The notes beneath the pieces were generated by a model that searched no databases, was not told the DNA's origin, and saw nothing but the letters and a program-made list of their open reading frames with translations. 64,000 bases of DNA from the NCBI GenBank assembly GCA_042701975.1, contig CP170561.1, positions 372,001-436,000 on the forward strand. The letters run 5' to 3'. Of the stretch, positions 1 through 9,272 are shown piece after piece (the first letter of the stretch is position 1; each line of letters starts with the position of its first letter). The stretch comes from JAFALK01 sp042701975 (GTDB taxonomy: Bacteria > Pseudomonadota > Gammaproteobacteria > Burkholderiales > Burkholderiaceae_C). Position numbers and translations under genes: made by a program.

Positions 1-485
1 ACGACGGTGGAGCCGATGAAGCGCACCCACAGGTGGCGGCCTTCCATGTAGACCTTGAGCTTGGCCATCACGAAGCTGTTGGCGAAGCTGCCGCAGCAGA
101 AGGCGATCATCGAGCCGGCCACGATGCGCCAGGTGTTGCCGAACACCGCCTCGATGTGGCCTTGGTAGGCATCCATGAACTCGTTCCTGGCCGGCGGCAG
201 GTGCACGACCACGAAGGCCATGAACGCCGCAAATGCCAGCGCGCCGAAGCCCGCCCACACGACACGGCGGTCGCGGCCGTAGCCGTAGACCTCGGTCAGG
301 ATGTCTCCGAAAATGTAGGAAAGCGGAAAGAACAGCAGGTCCGCACCGAAGGTGACCTGGCCCAACACCGGCAGCGTGACCTGGGCTGCCTTGGCCGCGC
401 CGATCAGGTTGGAGCACAGCAGCACGCACACGAAGGCGGCCATGATGAGGTCGTAGTAGCGGTAGCTGCGTGGGGCTTGGCTCAT
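1..485 (-). CDS. yhhQ: Queuosine precursor transporter, YhhQ/QPTR family (3' end cut by the window edge)
   Basis: The first ~161 residues of a multi-spanning inner-membrane protein are visible; the stop lies outside the window. The N-terminus reads MSQAPRSYRYYDLIMAAFVC, followed by hydrophobic segments and the family hallmark FPLSYIFGDILTEVYGYGR (about residues 52-70). YhhQ-type proteins import queuosine precursors (preQ0/preQ1) used for tRNA wobble modification. The ATG at 485 lies 17 bases after the gspB stop on the same strand, so it is probably co-transcribed with gspA-gspB, although no functional link is known. The Shine-Dalgarno site is weak. The family call is firm from the motif; substrate is by family. 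Confidence 0.85.
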   Translation of the reverse strand, partial: MSQAPRSYRYYDLIMAAFVCVLLCSNLIGAAKAAQVTLPVLGQVTFGADLLFFPLSYIFGDILTEVYGYGRDRRVVWAGFGALAFAAFMAFVVVHLPPARNEFMDAYQGHIEAVFGNTWRIVAGSMIAFCCGSFANSFVMAKLKVYMEGRHLWVRFIGSTV

Positions 486-502
486 GGCGAACTCTGTTCT
501 TT

Positions 503-1180
503 TCAGTAGTCGAGGGAGAAGCGCTGGCCTTTGTACGACAGGGTGGCGCGGCGGGTGCCGATGGATTCGAGCTGCAGCCCCGGCGAGAGCACATCGCCCT
601 CGTGATAGACGATGCCGTTGAGGATCAGCATGCGGGCCGAGGCGGTGTCGGAATACATGGAGCCGCCGATCTTCAGCGGCGGCAGCTCGCGGCGGAAGGA
701 GTCGGGGAGGTCGGCCAGTGCCGGCGCAGGCGTGGATGCTGCCGGAGCGGCTGCAGGCACGGGCGCCGGCTTGGGCGCGGCGACCACCGGTGCAGGCGCG
801 GCGACAACGGGCGCGGGTGCAGCACGAGTTTCGATGCGCTGCGTGGTTTGCGGAGGAGGCGGCGGCGGCAGGAACTGCGACTCGACTGGCTTCACTTGCG
901 CGGGCTGCATCGGCGCAGGCGCAGGCACAGGTGCCGGCGCGGGCGCAGGAGCTGGAGTCGCCGCAGACACCGGAGCCGCCGGCTGCAACCACCAGCGCGC
1001 CGCCAGCGCACCCAGCACCAGCAGGACCAGCCCTGCCGCGGCCACCAGCACATAGCGCGTGGCCGGACGCTTCTGCGCCGCTTCGGCAGGCGCCGCTGCC
1101 GACTGGCTCTGCAGCGTCGGCACGGCGCCGCGTCCGCGTTCGGCTTCCGCGCGCTTGAGGGCTTCGAGGATGTAAGACAT
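503..1180 (-). CDS. gspB: Type II secretion assembly protein GspB (T2SSB domain)
   Basis: 225 residues. A short cytoplasmic start typical of the family (MSYILEALKRAEAERGRG) is followed by one membrane span (about 43-65), a long Pro/Ala-rich periplasmic linker (about 66-160, containing runs of PAPAPAP and six consecutive prolines) and a C-terminal domain (about 160-225, LPPLKIGGSMYSD then LILNG, GDVLSPGL and RATLSYKG) that matches the GspB/PulB domain. GspA and GspB together help insert the GspD secretin through the peptidoglycan. The start at 1180 lies 8 bases after the gspA stop, so the two are one operon. No other gsp genes are visible, so the T2SS core must be elsewhere. Confidence 0.88.
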   Translation of the reverse strand: MSYILEALKRAEAERGRGAVPTLQSQSAAAPAEAAQKRPATRYVLVAAAGLVLLVLGALAARWWLQPAAPVSAATPAPAPAPAPVPAPAPMQPAQVKPVESQFLPPPPPPQTTQRIETRAAPAPVVAAPAPVVAAPKPAPVPAAAPAASTPAPALADLPDSFRRELPPLKIGGSMYSDTASARMLILNGIVYHEGDVLSPGLQLESIGTRRATLSYKGQRFSLDY

Positions 1181-1188
1181 GGCGAGGA

Positions 1189-2739
1189 CTACTTCAGGAG
1201 ACGCGGCTCGTCCGCAGCGCCGGTGGCGCGCGCGAGCTGCATCAGGGTGACGGGGCCGGCGATGCCATCGGCCGGCAGGCCTTGGCCGCGCTGGAAGGCG
1301 GCGACGCGGGCCTTGAAATCATTGGCACTGGTCGGCGCGCTGGCGGGGGCAGGCACGCCGTCGATCTTGGCCAGCCGCTCAGCCAGCCAATCGAGAGACG
1401 GACCGGCCTGCAACTTGCCCTGATATTCCGGCGGCGCGCGCCACAGCGTGACGAACTCGCCCTGCCAGCCCTGCGCCAGCTGCGTGAGGCTGACGCTGCG
1501 CTTGTGGGCGCCGGCGCGCAGCTGTGCGGTCTGGCCCGAGATGCCTTCGAGCAGCACCCAGCCCTGGCCCAGCTTGAGCGCAGCCGGTCGGTCGAGGTAG
1601 CGCAGGCTGGCGAGACCCGCCTCGCTGCGCAGGCATTGCAGGCCGGCGGCGGCCAGCGCATTGCAGTCCTGGCCCTGAACCTTCCACAGCGCGGCCAGCT
1701 CGGACAGGGCCTGCGGTTCGTCGATCAGGCGCGCCTTGCCGTCGTCTTCGGGCGCGGCCTGCGCAACGGCTGACGCAGCACCTGAAGCCGGAGCTGACGC
1801 CGCTGTCGCCGCGGCCACCGCAGCCGCCTTGGGCTTCACGCCCATCGCACCGACCATCAAGGCACCCGCCACGGCCAGCACCACGGCCGCCATGCCGGCC
1901 AGCAGGACGCGACGCTGCGTCTTGCTGCCGCCACCGCCGAAGACTTCGTCCGCCGCCTTGGCCACCGTGGACAGTGCCACTTCCTTGCGGCCTTCGGCAT
2001 AGGCACCGAGCAGCGCCCGGTCGCACAGCAGGTTGATGCGGCGCGGCACGCCGCGTGTGCGGCGGTGGATGTCCTTGAGCACGGCGGCGCTGAAAGGCAT
2101 CGGCCCCGTCAGGCCGGCCACATTGAGTCGGTGCTGCACATAACTGACCGTCTCGGCGGCAGACAGCGCCTCCAGATGGAAGCGTGCGATCACGCGCTGG
2201 GCCAGCTGTTCCAGCTCGGCCCGGGCCAGCATCTGGCGCAGTTCCGGCTGGCCGATCAGCACGATCTGCAGCAGTTTGCGCTCGTGGGTTTCGAGGTTGG
2301 TCAGCAGGCGCAGCTGCTCCAGCACATCGGCCGCGAGGTTCTGCGCCTCGTCGATGATCAGCACATTGGTCTGACCCTTGGCGTGGCTGGCCAGCAGGTG
2401 GGCGTTGATCAGGTCCACGTACTGCTTGACCGACAGCTCGGCCGCCGCGTCGATGTGGAACTCCTGGCACACCGTCTGCAGCAGCTCGGTCACGCTGAGC
2501 TTGGGATTGAAGATGTAGGCGACGTTGCAGCCCTCGGGTATTTGCTCGAGGAAGCAGCGGCACACGGTGGTCTTGCCCGCACCGATCTCGCCGGTGAGCA
2601 GCACGAATCCACCGCCGCCGCGCACGCCGTACAGCAGATGCGCCAGCGCCTCGCGATGGCGCTCGCTCATGAAGAGGTAATGCGGGTCGGGCGCGATGGA
2701 AAAGGGCTCGCGCGCCAGGCCGAAGTAGTGGGCGTACAT
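1189..2739 (-). CDS. gspA: GspA/ExeA-type AAA ATPase with peptidoglycan-binding C-terminus
   Basis: 516 residues from the ATG at 2739 (MYAHYFGLAREPFSIAPDPH, the classic ExeA N-terminus); an ATG 12 bases upstream at 2751 is also possible. Walker A is GEIGAGKTT (50-58) and Walker B is VLIIDEAQ (about 126-133). A single membrane span lies near residues 275-300, followed by an Ala-rich linker and a PG_binding_1-like repeat near the C-terminus (FQRGQGLPADGIAGPVTL). In Aeromonas, ExeA binds peptidoglycan and uses ATP to allow secretin assembly with ExeB. It is immediately upstream of gspB. The frame stays open upstream of 2751, but that extension has no family match and overlaps the divergent gene, so it was dropped. 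Confidence 0.88.
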   Translation of the reverse strand: MYAHYFGLAREPFSIAPDPHYLFMSERHREALAHLLYGVRGGGGFVLLTGEIGAGKTTVCRCFLEQIPEGCNVAYIFNPKLSVTELLQTVCQEFHIDAAAELSVKQYVDLINAHLLASHAKGQTNVLIIDEAQNLAADVLEQLRLLTNLETHERKLLQIVLIGQPELRQMLARAELEQLAQRVIARFHLEALSAAETVSYVQHRLNVAGLTGPMPFSAAVLKDIHRRTRGVPRRINLLCDRALLGAYAEGRKEVALSTVAKAADEVFGGGGSKTQRRVLLAGMAAVVLAVAGALMVGAMGVKPKAAAVAAATAASAPASGAASAVAQAAPEDDGKARLIDEPQALSELAALWKVQGQDCNALAAAGLQCLRSEAGLASLRYLDRPAALKLGQGWVLLEGISGQTAQLRAGAHKRSVSLTQLAQGWQGEFVTLWRAPPEYQGKLQAGPSLDWLAERLAKIDGVPAPASAPTSANDFKARVAAFQRGQGLPADGIAGPVTLMQLARATGAADEPRLLK

Positions 2740-2834
2740 GGTGGGGCGCATCGTACCGTTGAGTGATGGAACTGCGGCCCCGCCCAGGGAAGACCCGGCC
2801 CGCCCCGGCCCAGGCGCGGGCAAGAATGCGCGGC

Positions 2835-3812
2835 ATGACTCGTCTCCAGCTGCTTCTGGCCGCCATCGGTCTGACCTCCACCGTGCTGGCTTCGGCCGGT
2901 GAAATCCGCCTGCGGGCGGACCGGCAGGACGACCTCGTGCTGGACGTGCCTGCGGATTGGCAAAGCCAGCTCGCATCGAACGATCCACGCGTCCAGCTGC
3001 TGCGCCTGCAAGGCAAGGATCCGAAAGCCTTCCTCGGGCTCGTCACCATCATGCGGGGCCCGCCCGACAAGCCGCCGATCGACGATGCCAGGGTGCACAG
3101 CCTCGTCGAGCAATCGGCCAAGGAGGCTTCCGCACAGGCGGTCGAGCCGGTACTGGACCTGGTGCCTTTGCGCTCAGCGGCTGGGGCCGGCTACTACTTT
3201 TCAGCGACCGATCGCGCACCCAAGCCTGGCGAGTACAAGTTCATGACGCAAGGCAGCCTGGGCATCGGGCGGACGTTGCTGATGTTCACGGCCATGTCCA
3301 ACCAGGAGCCGGAGCACTACACGTCCGCACTGCTCGCGATGCTGGCCACGGCGAAGCTGTCGAGCACGCCGGCCGTGCTGATGCTGGCCCCGAAGAACGG
3401 CAGCCATACGCTGGTCCTGCCCCGTGGCGACTGGGAGGTGACGCAGCAGAACCATCGCGACGACGGCACCAGCGCCTACTTCCTGCTCTCCAGCAGCGCA
3501 CTGGCCGTGAATTTCTCGGCCTGGATCGAGAGCAGCCGAGCGTGCTCGGACGGAGACAGCTGCCTGCGCGCCGCGCTCAAGAACCCGTCCTACCTGAACC
3601 GCTCGGATCAGAAGTTCTTCGAGGACGTCGGCTTCAAGGCCACGAGCTTCTACGTTGCCCCAACCGAGAAGCTTCCGATCGAACAGTTCCACGTGCTGGC
3701 CTCCGCCTACGTGAACGGCTATTGGATCGACATCCACATCTCCAAGGCAGACAAGAGCAGGCCGGATCCGACAGCGGCGCTGGCCGTTCTGCACAGCCTC
3801 CAGCTGCAATAA
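2835..3812 (+). CDS. Secreted protein of unknown function
   Basis: 325 residues from the ATG at 2835, chosen because it opens a clean signal peptide (MTRLQLLLAAIGLTSTVLAS, cleavage near ASAG). An in-frame ATG at 2826 is the alternative. The mature protein looks soluble and mixed alpha/beta, with no transmembrane segment and two close Cys residues (SSRACSDGDSCLR) that could form a disulfide. I recognise no domain or catalytic motif. The two halves look weakly similar in layout (each a hydrolase-free domain ending in an amphipathic helix), which is only an impression. It is divergent from gspA and convergent with the GH97 gene, with only 4 bases between the stops. Confidence 0.7.
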   Translation: MTRLQLLLAAIGLTSTVLASAGEIRLRADRQDDLVLDVPADWQSQLASNDPRVQLLRLQGKDPKAFLGLVTIMRGPPDKPPIDDARVHSLVEQSAKEASAQAVEPVLDLVPLRSAAGAGYYFSATDRAPKPGEYKFMTQGSLGIGRTLLMFTAMSNQEPEHYTSALLAMLATAKLSSTPAVLMLAPKNGSHTLVLPRGDWEVTQQNHRDDGTSAYFLLSSSALAVNFSAWIESSRACSDGDSCLRAALKNPSYLNRSDQKFFEDVGFKATSFYVAPTEKLPIEQFHVLASAYVNGYWIDIHISKADKSRPDPTAALAVLHSLQLQ

Positions 3813-3816
3813 AAGC

Positions 3817-5850
3817 TCAGTCGATCTTCTCGAACCAGACCGCCTGCCCACCGCCAGGCGCCAGCTTCATCTCCAGCGCCTGTGTGCTGCGCACCTCGCG
3901 CACCTCCACCTGCATCGCCTCCCGGTGCTTCGTGTAGTCCGCACTGGGCCCATCCTTGTAGATGTGGGCGCGGTAACGAACACCGGGCGTCAGGAAAGCT
4001 AACTTGACGCTCAAGCGGTGCGCCTTTGCATCGCCCACCGAGCCCAGCCACCAGTCCTCGCCCTTGCGGTCCTTGCGCACGAGGGTGGCGAACTCGCCGA
4101 CTTCGCCGTTCAGCACACGCGTCTCCGACCAGTCCACCGGCACGCGGCGGATGAACTCGAAGGGCACGGGATGCTTCTCGTACACCTCGGGCAGATCCGC
4201 GGCCATCTGCACGGGGCTGTAGATCACGACGTAGAGCGCCAGCTGCTTGGCCCAGGTCGTCGGCACGCCTTGCGGGATCTGCGTCTTCATAGACAGGATG
4301 CCCGGCGTGAAGTCCATGGGCGCGGACAGCAGCCGCGTGAAGACCAGGGTGGCCTCGTGTTCGGGCGGGTTGCCGGGCTCGCCCCAGGCGTTGTATTCCT
4401 GGCCGCGCGCGCCTTCGCGCGAGATCCAGTTGGGCCAGGTGCGGCGCAGGCCGGTGTCCTTCACCGGCTCGTGCGCGTCGATGGCGATGTGGCGCTTGGC
4501 GGCCTCCAGCACCACCCGCTCGTGATGGCGAACCATGTCCTGGCCCTGGTGCCAGCCACGCCGCTCGACTTTGTCGGGGCCGTAGACCTGGGCCTGGCCG
4601 GCGTCGCTCACATAACCCGTCTTCACGGCGGGCACGCCGAGCTTGGCGTAGAGATCGAGCGCCGGACCGAGCTGGCGTTCGTAGTTGGCGGCGTTGGCGG
4701 CGGTCTCGTGGTGGCCGACGAGGGCCACGCCTTTCTCGCGTGCATAGGCCGTCACCTTCTTGAGGTCGAAATCGGGATAGGCCTCGGTGAAGCTGAAATC
4801 GGCGCCGCCATCGCTCCACCAGTTGCCGTCCCAGCCCTTGTTCCAGCCTTCGACGAGCACGCCGCCGATGCCGTTCTTCGCGGCGAAGTCGATGTAGGCC
4901 AGCGTGTTCTGCGTCGTTGCGCCGTGCTTCGGGCCGCTGCCCCAGGTCCACTGGCCCAGGTGCATGGCCCACCAGATGCCGATGTACTTCATGGGCTTGA
5001 CCCAGGAGACATCGCCGAGCGCATTCGGCTCGTTCAGGTTGAGCATCAGGCGCGATTCGGCGAGCTGGGCGGCGCTGTCGGCGAGCTGCACCATGCGCCA
5101 CGGCGTGGCCATGGGCGTGCGGCGCACGACGGCCGGCTGGCCGTCGCTGCCAGGCATCAGAAGAGCCTTGAAGCGGCGGCCTTCGACGCGCGCCAGGTCC
5201 ATGCCGGAGTAGTCGGCCAGCGCCGCCTCGTGGATCGCCAGGTGCAGGCCGTGGTCGAGGCGCAGCGTCATCGGCGTCTGCGCCAAGCCCACCTGCTCGA
5301 TCGGCGTGCGCTGATAGAGATACTCCTCGCGGTTCCACTCGCGGGCGATGTTCCACCAGGCGGTGCCGGAACGGGCGATGTTGAATTCGGTCAGCTCCTC
5401 GGCAATGCGAACGTCCTTGAGGTTGGGCTGCTCGGGCAACACATAGCGCAGGCCGACGCCGTCGTCATAGGCGCGCAGCCGCAGCTCCATGCGCCGCTGC
5501 GGCGCTTCGCGCTCGCGCAGCACAACGGCCAGTTCGCGGTAGTGGTTGCGGATGAAGCGCTGCTCGCCCCACGGCTGCTCCCAGGTCTCGTCGAAATCGC
5601 GCGTGCTGCTGGACTCCAGCATGAAGTTGCGCTCGAGCTTGCGCACGTCGCTCAGCACGAAACCCAGGCGTGATGGCGCAATCACGGCACGCCGATCACG
5701 GTCCACGGCCCATGCCGCGCGCCCGTCCTTGTCGATCTCGATACGGGCTTCAGTGCGGCCGTCCGGCGAGGCCACGCGGGCCACGGTTTCGGCGCCGGCA
5801 ACACGCCAGCTCACACTCAGCAACAACATCAGGGCGACCCAGGTCTTCAT
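3817..5850 (-). CDS. Glycoside hydrolase family 97 (alpha-glucosidase-like, SusB type)
   Basis: 677 residues from the ATG at 5850, which opens a signal peptide (MKTWVALMLLLSVSWRVAGA). GH97 enzymes hydrolyse alpha-glucosidic or alpha-galactosidic bonds in the periplasm or outside the cell. An N-terminal beta-sandwich (about 20-290), a TIM barrel (EGWNKGWDGNWW, VGHHETAAN, VKTGYV, IDAHEPVK, ARGQEYNAWGEPGN) and a C-terminal beta domain are all present. The Glu residues in HHE, AHE and RGQEY correspond to those of the inverting SusB subgroup, so an alpha-glucosidase is more likely than the retaining alpha-galactosidase subgroup. No sus-like transporter or other glycan gene is adjacent. Confidence 0.87.
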   Translation of the reverse strand: MKTWVALMLLLSVSWRVAGAETVARVASPDGRTEARIEIDKDGRAAWAVDRDRRAVIAPSRLGFVLSDVRKLERNFMLESSSTRDFDETWEQPWGEQRFIRNHYRELAVVLREREAPQRRMELRLRAYDDGVGLRYVLPEQPNLKDVRIAEELTEFNIARSGTAWWNIAREWNREEYLYQRTPIEQVGLAQTPMTLRLDHGLHLAIHEAALADYSGMDLARVEGRRFKALLMPGSDGQPAVVRRTPMATPWRMVQLADSAAQLAESRLMLNLNEPNALGDVSWVKPMKYIGIWWAMHLGQWTWGSGPKHGATTQNTLAYIDFAAKNGIGGVLVEGWNKGWDGNWWSDGGADFSFTEAYPDFDLKKVTAYAREKGVALVGHHETAANAANYERQLGPALDLYAKLGVPAVKTGYVSDAGQAQVYGPDKVERRGWHQGQDMVRHHERVVLEAAKRHIAIDAHEPVKDTGLRRTWPNWISREGARGQEYNAWGEPGNPPEHEATLVFTRLLSAPMDFTPGILSMKTQIPQGVPTTWAKQLALYVVIYSPVQMAADLPEVYEKHPVPFEFIRRVPVDWSETRVLNGEVGEFATLVRKDRKGEDWWLGSVGDAKAHRLSVKLAFLTPGVRYRAHIYKDGPSADYTKHREAMQVEVREVRSTQALEMKLAPGGGQAVWFEKID

Positions 5851-5969
5851 CGGTGTTTCCTCTATGGAGATCCGCGTCCCCAAGGCACAGCGAGGATAGC
5901 GCCTCGCACCATCAATTGAGGCTATGCTCACCAGACGGAGACCGTTGACGCCAACACTGCAAGAACATC

Positions 5970-8615
5970 ATGCCGCTCGCAGACCAGAAGAAGCTGATCG
6001 AGCTTGAGCGACGAAGCCGGCGCCGCATCCTCGCCGTGCTCGTCCTGGGCAACATCAGCCTCGCTGCGCTGTTGGCCTTTCTGGTGTGGATGGTGTCCGA
6101 CGCCAGCCGCGAAACCTACGAGCACCAAGCAGTCGAGACCGCCAGCAACCTGGCCAACGTGGTGCAGGCCAACATCGCCTCCGACCTCTCGCGCGTGGAC
6201 GCATTGATGAGCGCCACGGTGACCGAGATCGAGCGCCTGCGCGAAACCGGCCACGCGAGCGATGCCGAAATCAACCGCGTGCTTGAAGCCCACCGCCAGC
6301 CCTTGCGCGGCGTTCAGGGCCTGCGCCTGACCGACATCGCCGGCCGCGTGCACTGGGGCAACAACCTGCCCACCGGCAACCCGATCGACCTGTTCGACCG
6401 CCCCTACTTCAGCGCGGCGCGTGACCGCAAGGATGGGCAGGTGACCGTCTCGCTGCCCGTGCAATCGCGCGTGAGCGGCGACTGGGTCATTGTGCTGGCG
6501 CGCGCCACGCACAGCCAGGGCAAGTTCGACGGCGTGCTCTACGCCACGGTGGCCGTCGAACACTTCCGCAAGCTCTTCGCCAGCTACGACATCGGCGTGG
6601 GTGACTCCGTGGCCATGCGGACGCTGGGGCTGGAGCTGGTGGCGCGACAGGCGCCCGGCAGCAAGGCCGAGGTGCAGGTGGGCGATCGCAAGATCTCGCC
6701 CCTGCTCGAAACCAGCACGGCCCGAGCGCCCAACCAGGGCAGCTACGTCGCCGAAACCGCCCTGGACGGCATCAAGCGCGTGGTCGCCTACCGTCAGGTA
6801 CAGGAGTGGCCGTTCTACATCCTGGCCGGCATTGGCTATGAAAACTACTTCACCGCCTGGCGCCAGCAGACCTGGCACCTGACGCAAATCGCGGCCTTTG
6901 CCTGGCTGCTGCTGGCCGGCACCAGCGTGGCGCTCTATCGCGCCCTGCGCCGCGCTTCGTTCAGCCTGCGCGAGCTGGCCGCGCAGACGCGCCGCACCCA
7001 GACCCTGCTGCGCGTGGCGGGCGATGGCATGCACGTCATCGACGAGCACGGCCTGCTCGTGGACCTGAGCGACTCCTTCGCGCAGATGCTGGGCTCGACC
7101 CGGGCCCAGATGCTCGGCCGGCACGTGAGCAGCTGGGACGTCAACCAGAGCCCGGAGCGCATCAGCGCGTGGCTGGCCCAGGTGCAGGACGGCGACCGCC
7201 AGCGCGTGGAAGTGCAGCACCGCCGCGAGGACGGCCATGTGCTCGAAGTGGAACTGCAGGTCGGCGTGGCCGTGATCGATGGCCAGAAATTCGTCTACGG
7301 CTCGGCCCGCGACATCACCGAGCGCAAGCGCCTGCTCGCCTCCGTCGAGGCCCAGGCCGCGCAGATCCGCGATCTGTATGACCAGGCGCCCTGCGGTTAT
7401 TTCTCCATGGATGGTGACGGCGTGATCGTGCACGCCAACGCCACCCTGCTCGACTGGATCGGCTGCTCGGCTGAAGAAGTGCTGCAGCAGGAGCGCTTCA
7501 CCGAGTTCCTCTCCTCCGCCAGCGCCGACAAGTTCAAGATCGAATTCCAGCGCCTCAAGTCCGATGGCCGCATCGACGGCCTGGAAGTGCAGCTCCAGCC
7601 GCCCGCCGGCTACGCACGGATGCTGCGCGCCGACATCACCGCCGTGTGGGACGACAACGGCAACTTCGCCACCTGCCGCTGTGCGGTGCAGGACGTGACC
7701 ATCGAGCAAGAGGCGCAAGCGCAGGTCACGCGCCTGCTGCGCGAGCAAGCCACCATGCTGGACAACGACATCCTCGGCATGGCCAAGCTGCGCGAGCGCG
7801 AGGTCATCTGGCGCAACCGCGCGGTGGACCGCATCTTCGGCTATGCGCCCGGCGAGCTGGACCATCAGCCGGTGCGCAAGCTCTACGCCGACGAGGCCAG
7901 CTTCTCCCGCGTGGGCAGCGAAGGCTACACGCAGATGTCGGCCGGCCGGCACTACCGCACCCAGGTGCAGATGCGGCACAAGCAGGGCCACATACTCTGG
8001 ATCGATCTCAGCGGCGTGCTGCTCTCGCCCGAGATCACGCTCTGGACCATGGCCGACATCACCCTGCTCAAGCAGGCCCAGGCGCACGCCGAATACGTGG
8101 CCTTCCACGACGGCCTGACCGGCCTGCCCAACCGGCTGCTGCTGGCGGACCGCATGCAGCAGGCCGTGGTCAGCGCCGCACGCACCAAGCAGTGCGTGGC
8201 CGTCTGCTACCTGGACCTGGATGGCTTCAAGCCCATCAACGACCGCCATGGGCACGATTCGGGCGACGCCGTGCTCGTCGAGGTCGGCCAGCGCCTGCGC
8301 CAGGTGCTGCGCGGCGCGGACACGGCCGCGCGCGTGGGCGGCGACGAGTTCGTCGTCATCCTGCACGTGCAGGAAGATGAAGCCGCCTGGCGCCCGATCC
8401 TGGAGCGCCTCATCCAGGCGATCCAGCAACCCATCACGCTGGACAACGGCAGCATCGTGCGCGTGGGCACCAGCATCGGCGTGGCCCTGGCGCCGCGCGA
8501 CGGCACCGAGATGGGCGCGCTGCTGGCCCTGGCCGACCAGGCCATGCTCTGCGCCAAGCGCGCAGGCAAGGGCCAGGTGGCAAGGGCGCAGTCGCAGAGC
8601 AGCGCCAAGGCCTAG
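5970..8615 (+). CDS. Membrane sensor diguanylate cyclase (dCache-PAS-PAS-PAS-GGDEF)
   Basis: 881 residues. A first membrane span (about 20-42) and a second near 305-325 enclose a periplasmic sensor region of the double-Cache type. Three PAS-like modules follow (about 340-450, 460-580 and 590-700, with text such as DITERKRLL closing the first), then a GGDEF domain. The active-site GGDEF is intact (790-794), and an RxxD inhibitory site (R781-D784) lies at the usual distance, so the protein should make c-di-GMP and be feedback-inhibited. There is no EAL domain. The ligand cannot be told from sequence. It is divergent from the GH97 gene. Confidence 0.9.
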   Translation: MPLADQKKLIELERRSRRRILAVLVLGNISLAALLAFLVWMVSDASRETYEHQAVETASNLANVVQANIASDLSRVDALMSATVTEIERLRETGHASDAEINRVLEAHRQPLRGVQGLRLTDIAGRVHWGNNLPTGNPIDLFDRPYFSAARDRKDGQVTVSLPVQSRVSGDWVIVLARATHSQGKFDGVLYATVAVEHFRKLFASYDIGVGDSVAMRTLGLELVARQAPGSKAEVQVGDRKISPLLETSTARAPNQGSYVAETALDGIKRVVAYRQVQEWPFYILAGIGYENYFTAWRQQTWHLTQIAAFAWLLLAGTSVALYRALRRASFSLRELAAQTRRTQTLLRVAGDGMHVIDEHGLLVDLSDSFAQMLGSTRAQMLGRHVSSWDVNQSPERISAWLAQVQDGDRQRVEVQHRREDGHVLEVELQVGVAVIDGQKFVYGSARDITERKRLLASVEAQAAQIRDLYDQAPCGYFSMDGDGVIVHANATLLDWIGCSAEEVLQQERFTEFLSSASADKFKIEFQRLKSDGRIDGLEVQLQPPAGYARMLRADITAVWDDNGNFATCRCAVQDVTIEQEAQAQVTRLLREQATMLDNDILGMAKLREREVIWRNRAVDRIFGYAPGELDHQPVRKLYADEASFSRVGSEGYTQMSAGRHYRTQVQMRHKQGHILWIDLSGVLLSPEITLWTMADITLLKQAQAHAEYVAFHDGLTGLPNRLLLADRMQQAVVSAARTKQCVAVCYLDLDGFKPINDRHGHDSGDAVLVEVGQRLRQVLRGADTAARVGGDEFVVILHVQEDEAAWRPILERLIQAIQQPITLDNGSIVRVGTSIGVALAPRDGTEMGALLALADQAMLCAKRAGKGQVARAQSQSSAKA

Positions 8616-8645
8616 CCGTCGCGCCTCAGGACCTTCAAGGCTGAT

Positions 8646-9272
8646 TCAGGCGCTGACGAAAGGCGCGGTCCGCGTCCATTTCGTCGCCACCCATTTGTCG
8701 CCTTCCATTACGGGCAAGCTGTGGTGGACCGAGGCCGGATACAGCTGGCCCTGCCCGTCGCAGGACTGGAAATACACCGCGCTGCCGCGCTGCGCAGACA
8801 CATTCCAGCCGAGCTCCGGAAAGGCCGTCTCGCCGCCCGCGGGCACGTCGTTCAGGTAGGCCACGAGCGTGCAGATGCGCTGGCCGCTGCGCGCGATCGA
8901 GGCCCGGTTGGCCTCGCTGCTCGGCTGCAGCCAGTCGTAGTGCGGCGCGCTGCCCGCACCTGCGGCGTAGTGCAGGATCTGCAGGCCTTCGCCGTGCGAG
9001 GTCGGCAGGCCGGTGACGGCGGCGAAGCGCTCGTCGATGCGCGCGATGAGTTCGTTCTCGGCGGGGCGAAAGAACATGCCCGAGCTCTGTCGCCCCTCAT
9101 TGACGACGGCGCGGCCGCTCATCGGATCGACCAACGTGGAAGGCGTCAGGCGCGGGCGCGCCATGTCGATCAGCGCTGCGCACTCCTCGGCGCTCAGCAC
9201 CTCGTTCAGCACGGCCAGCATCGGCATCACGCCGGGCAGGTTCAGGCGCGCAGCCACGCGGATCGTGCTCAT
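8646..9272 (-). CDS. 2-oxoglutarate/Fe(II) oxygenase, prolyl 4-hydroxylase-like
   Basis: 208 residues, the size of bacterial single-domain P4H proteins. The double-stranded beta-helix motifs are intact: iron ligands H111 and D113 in PHYDW, the distal His at H183 in SVHHSLPV, and the 2-oxoglutarate-binding Lys193 in GDKWVATKW. No signal peptide is obvious, so it is probably cytoplasmic. Its ATG overlaps the stop of the upstream peroxidase-like gene by four bases (ATGA, 9269-9272), which implies translational coupling. The substrate is unknown; the family hydroxylates prolyl or other residues in peptides and sometimes small molecules. Confidence 0.85.
   Translation of the reverse strand: MSTIRVAARLNLPGVMPMLAVLNEVLSAEECAALIDMARPRLTPSTLVDPMSGRAVVNEGRQSSGMFFRPAENELIARIDERFAAVTGLPTSHGEGLQILHYAAGAGSAPHYDWLQPSSEANRASIARSGQRICTLVAYLNDVPAGGETAFPELGWNVSAQRGSAVYFQSCDGQGQLYPASVHHSLPVMEGDKWVATKWTRTAPFVSA

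Noticed and set aside
740..1000. Apparent tandem repeats in gspB
   Set aside because: They encode the Pro/Ala-rich periplasmic linker typical of GspB and are low-complexity coding sequence, not a repeat element.
5928..8429. Long open frame antisense to the diguanylate cyclase
   Set aside because: Residue composition is dominated by His/Ala/Leu/Val with no domain, and the sense strand has intact PAS and GGDEF motifs. High-GC sequence keeps antisense frames open.
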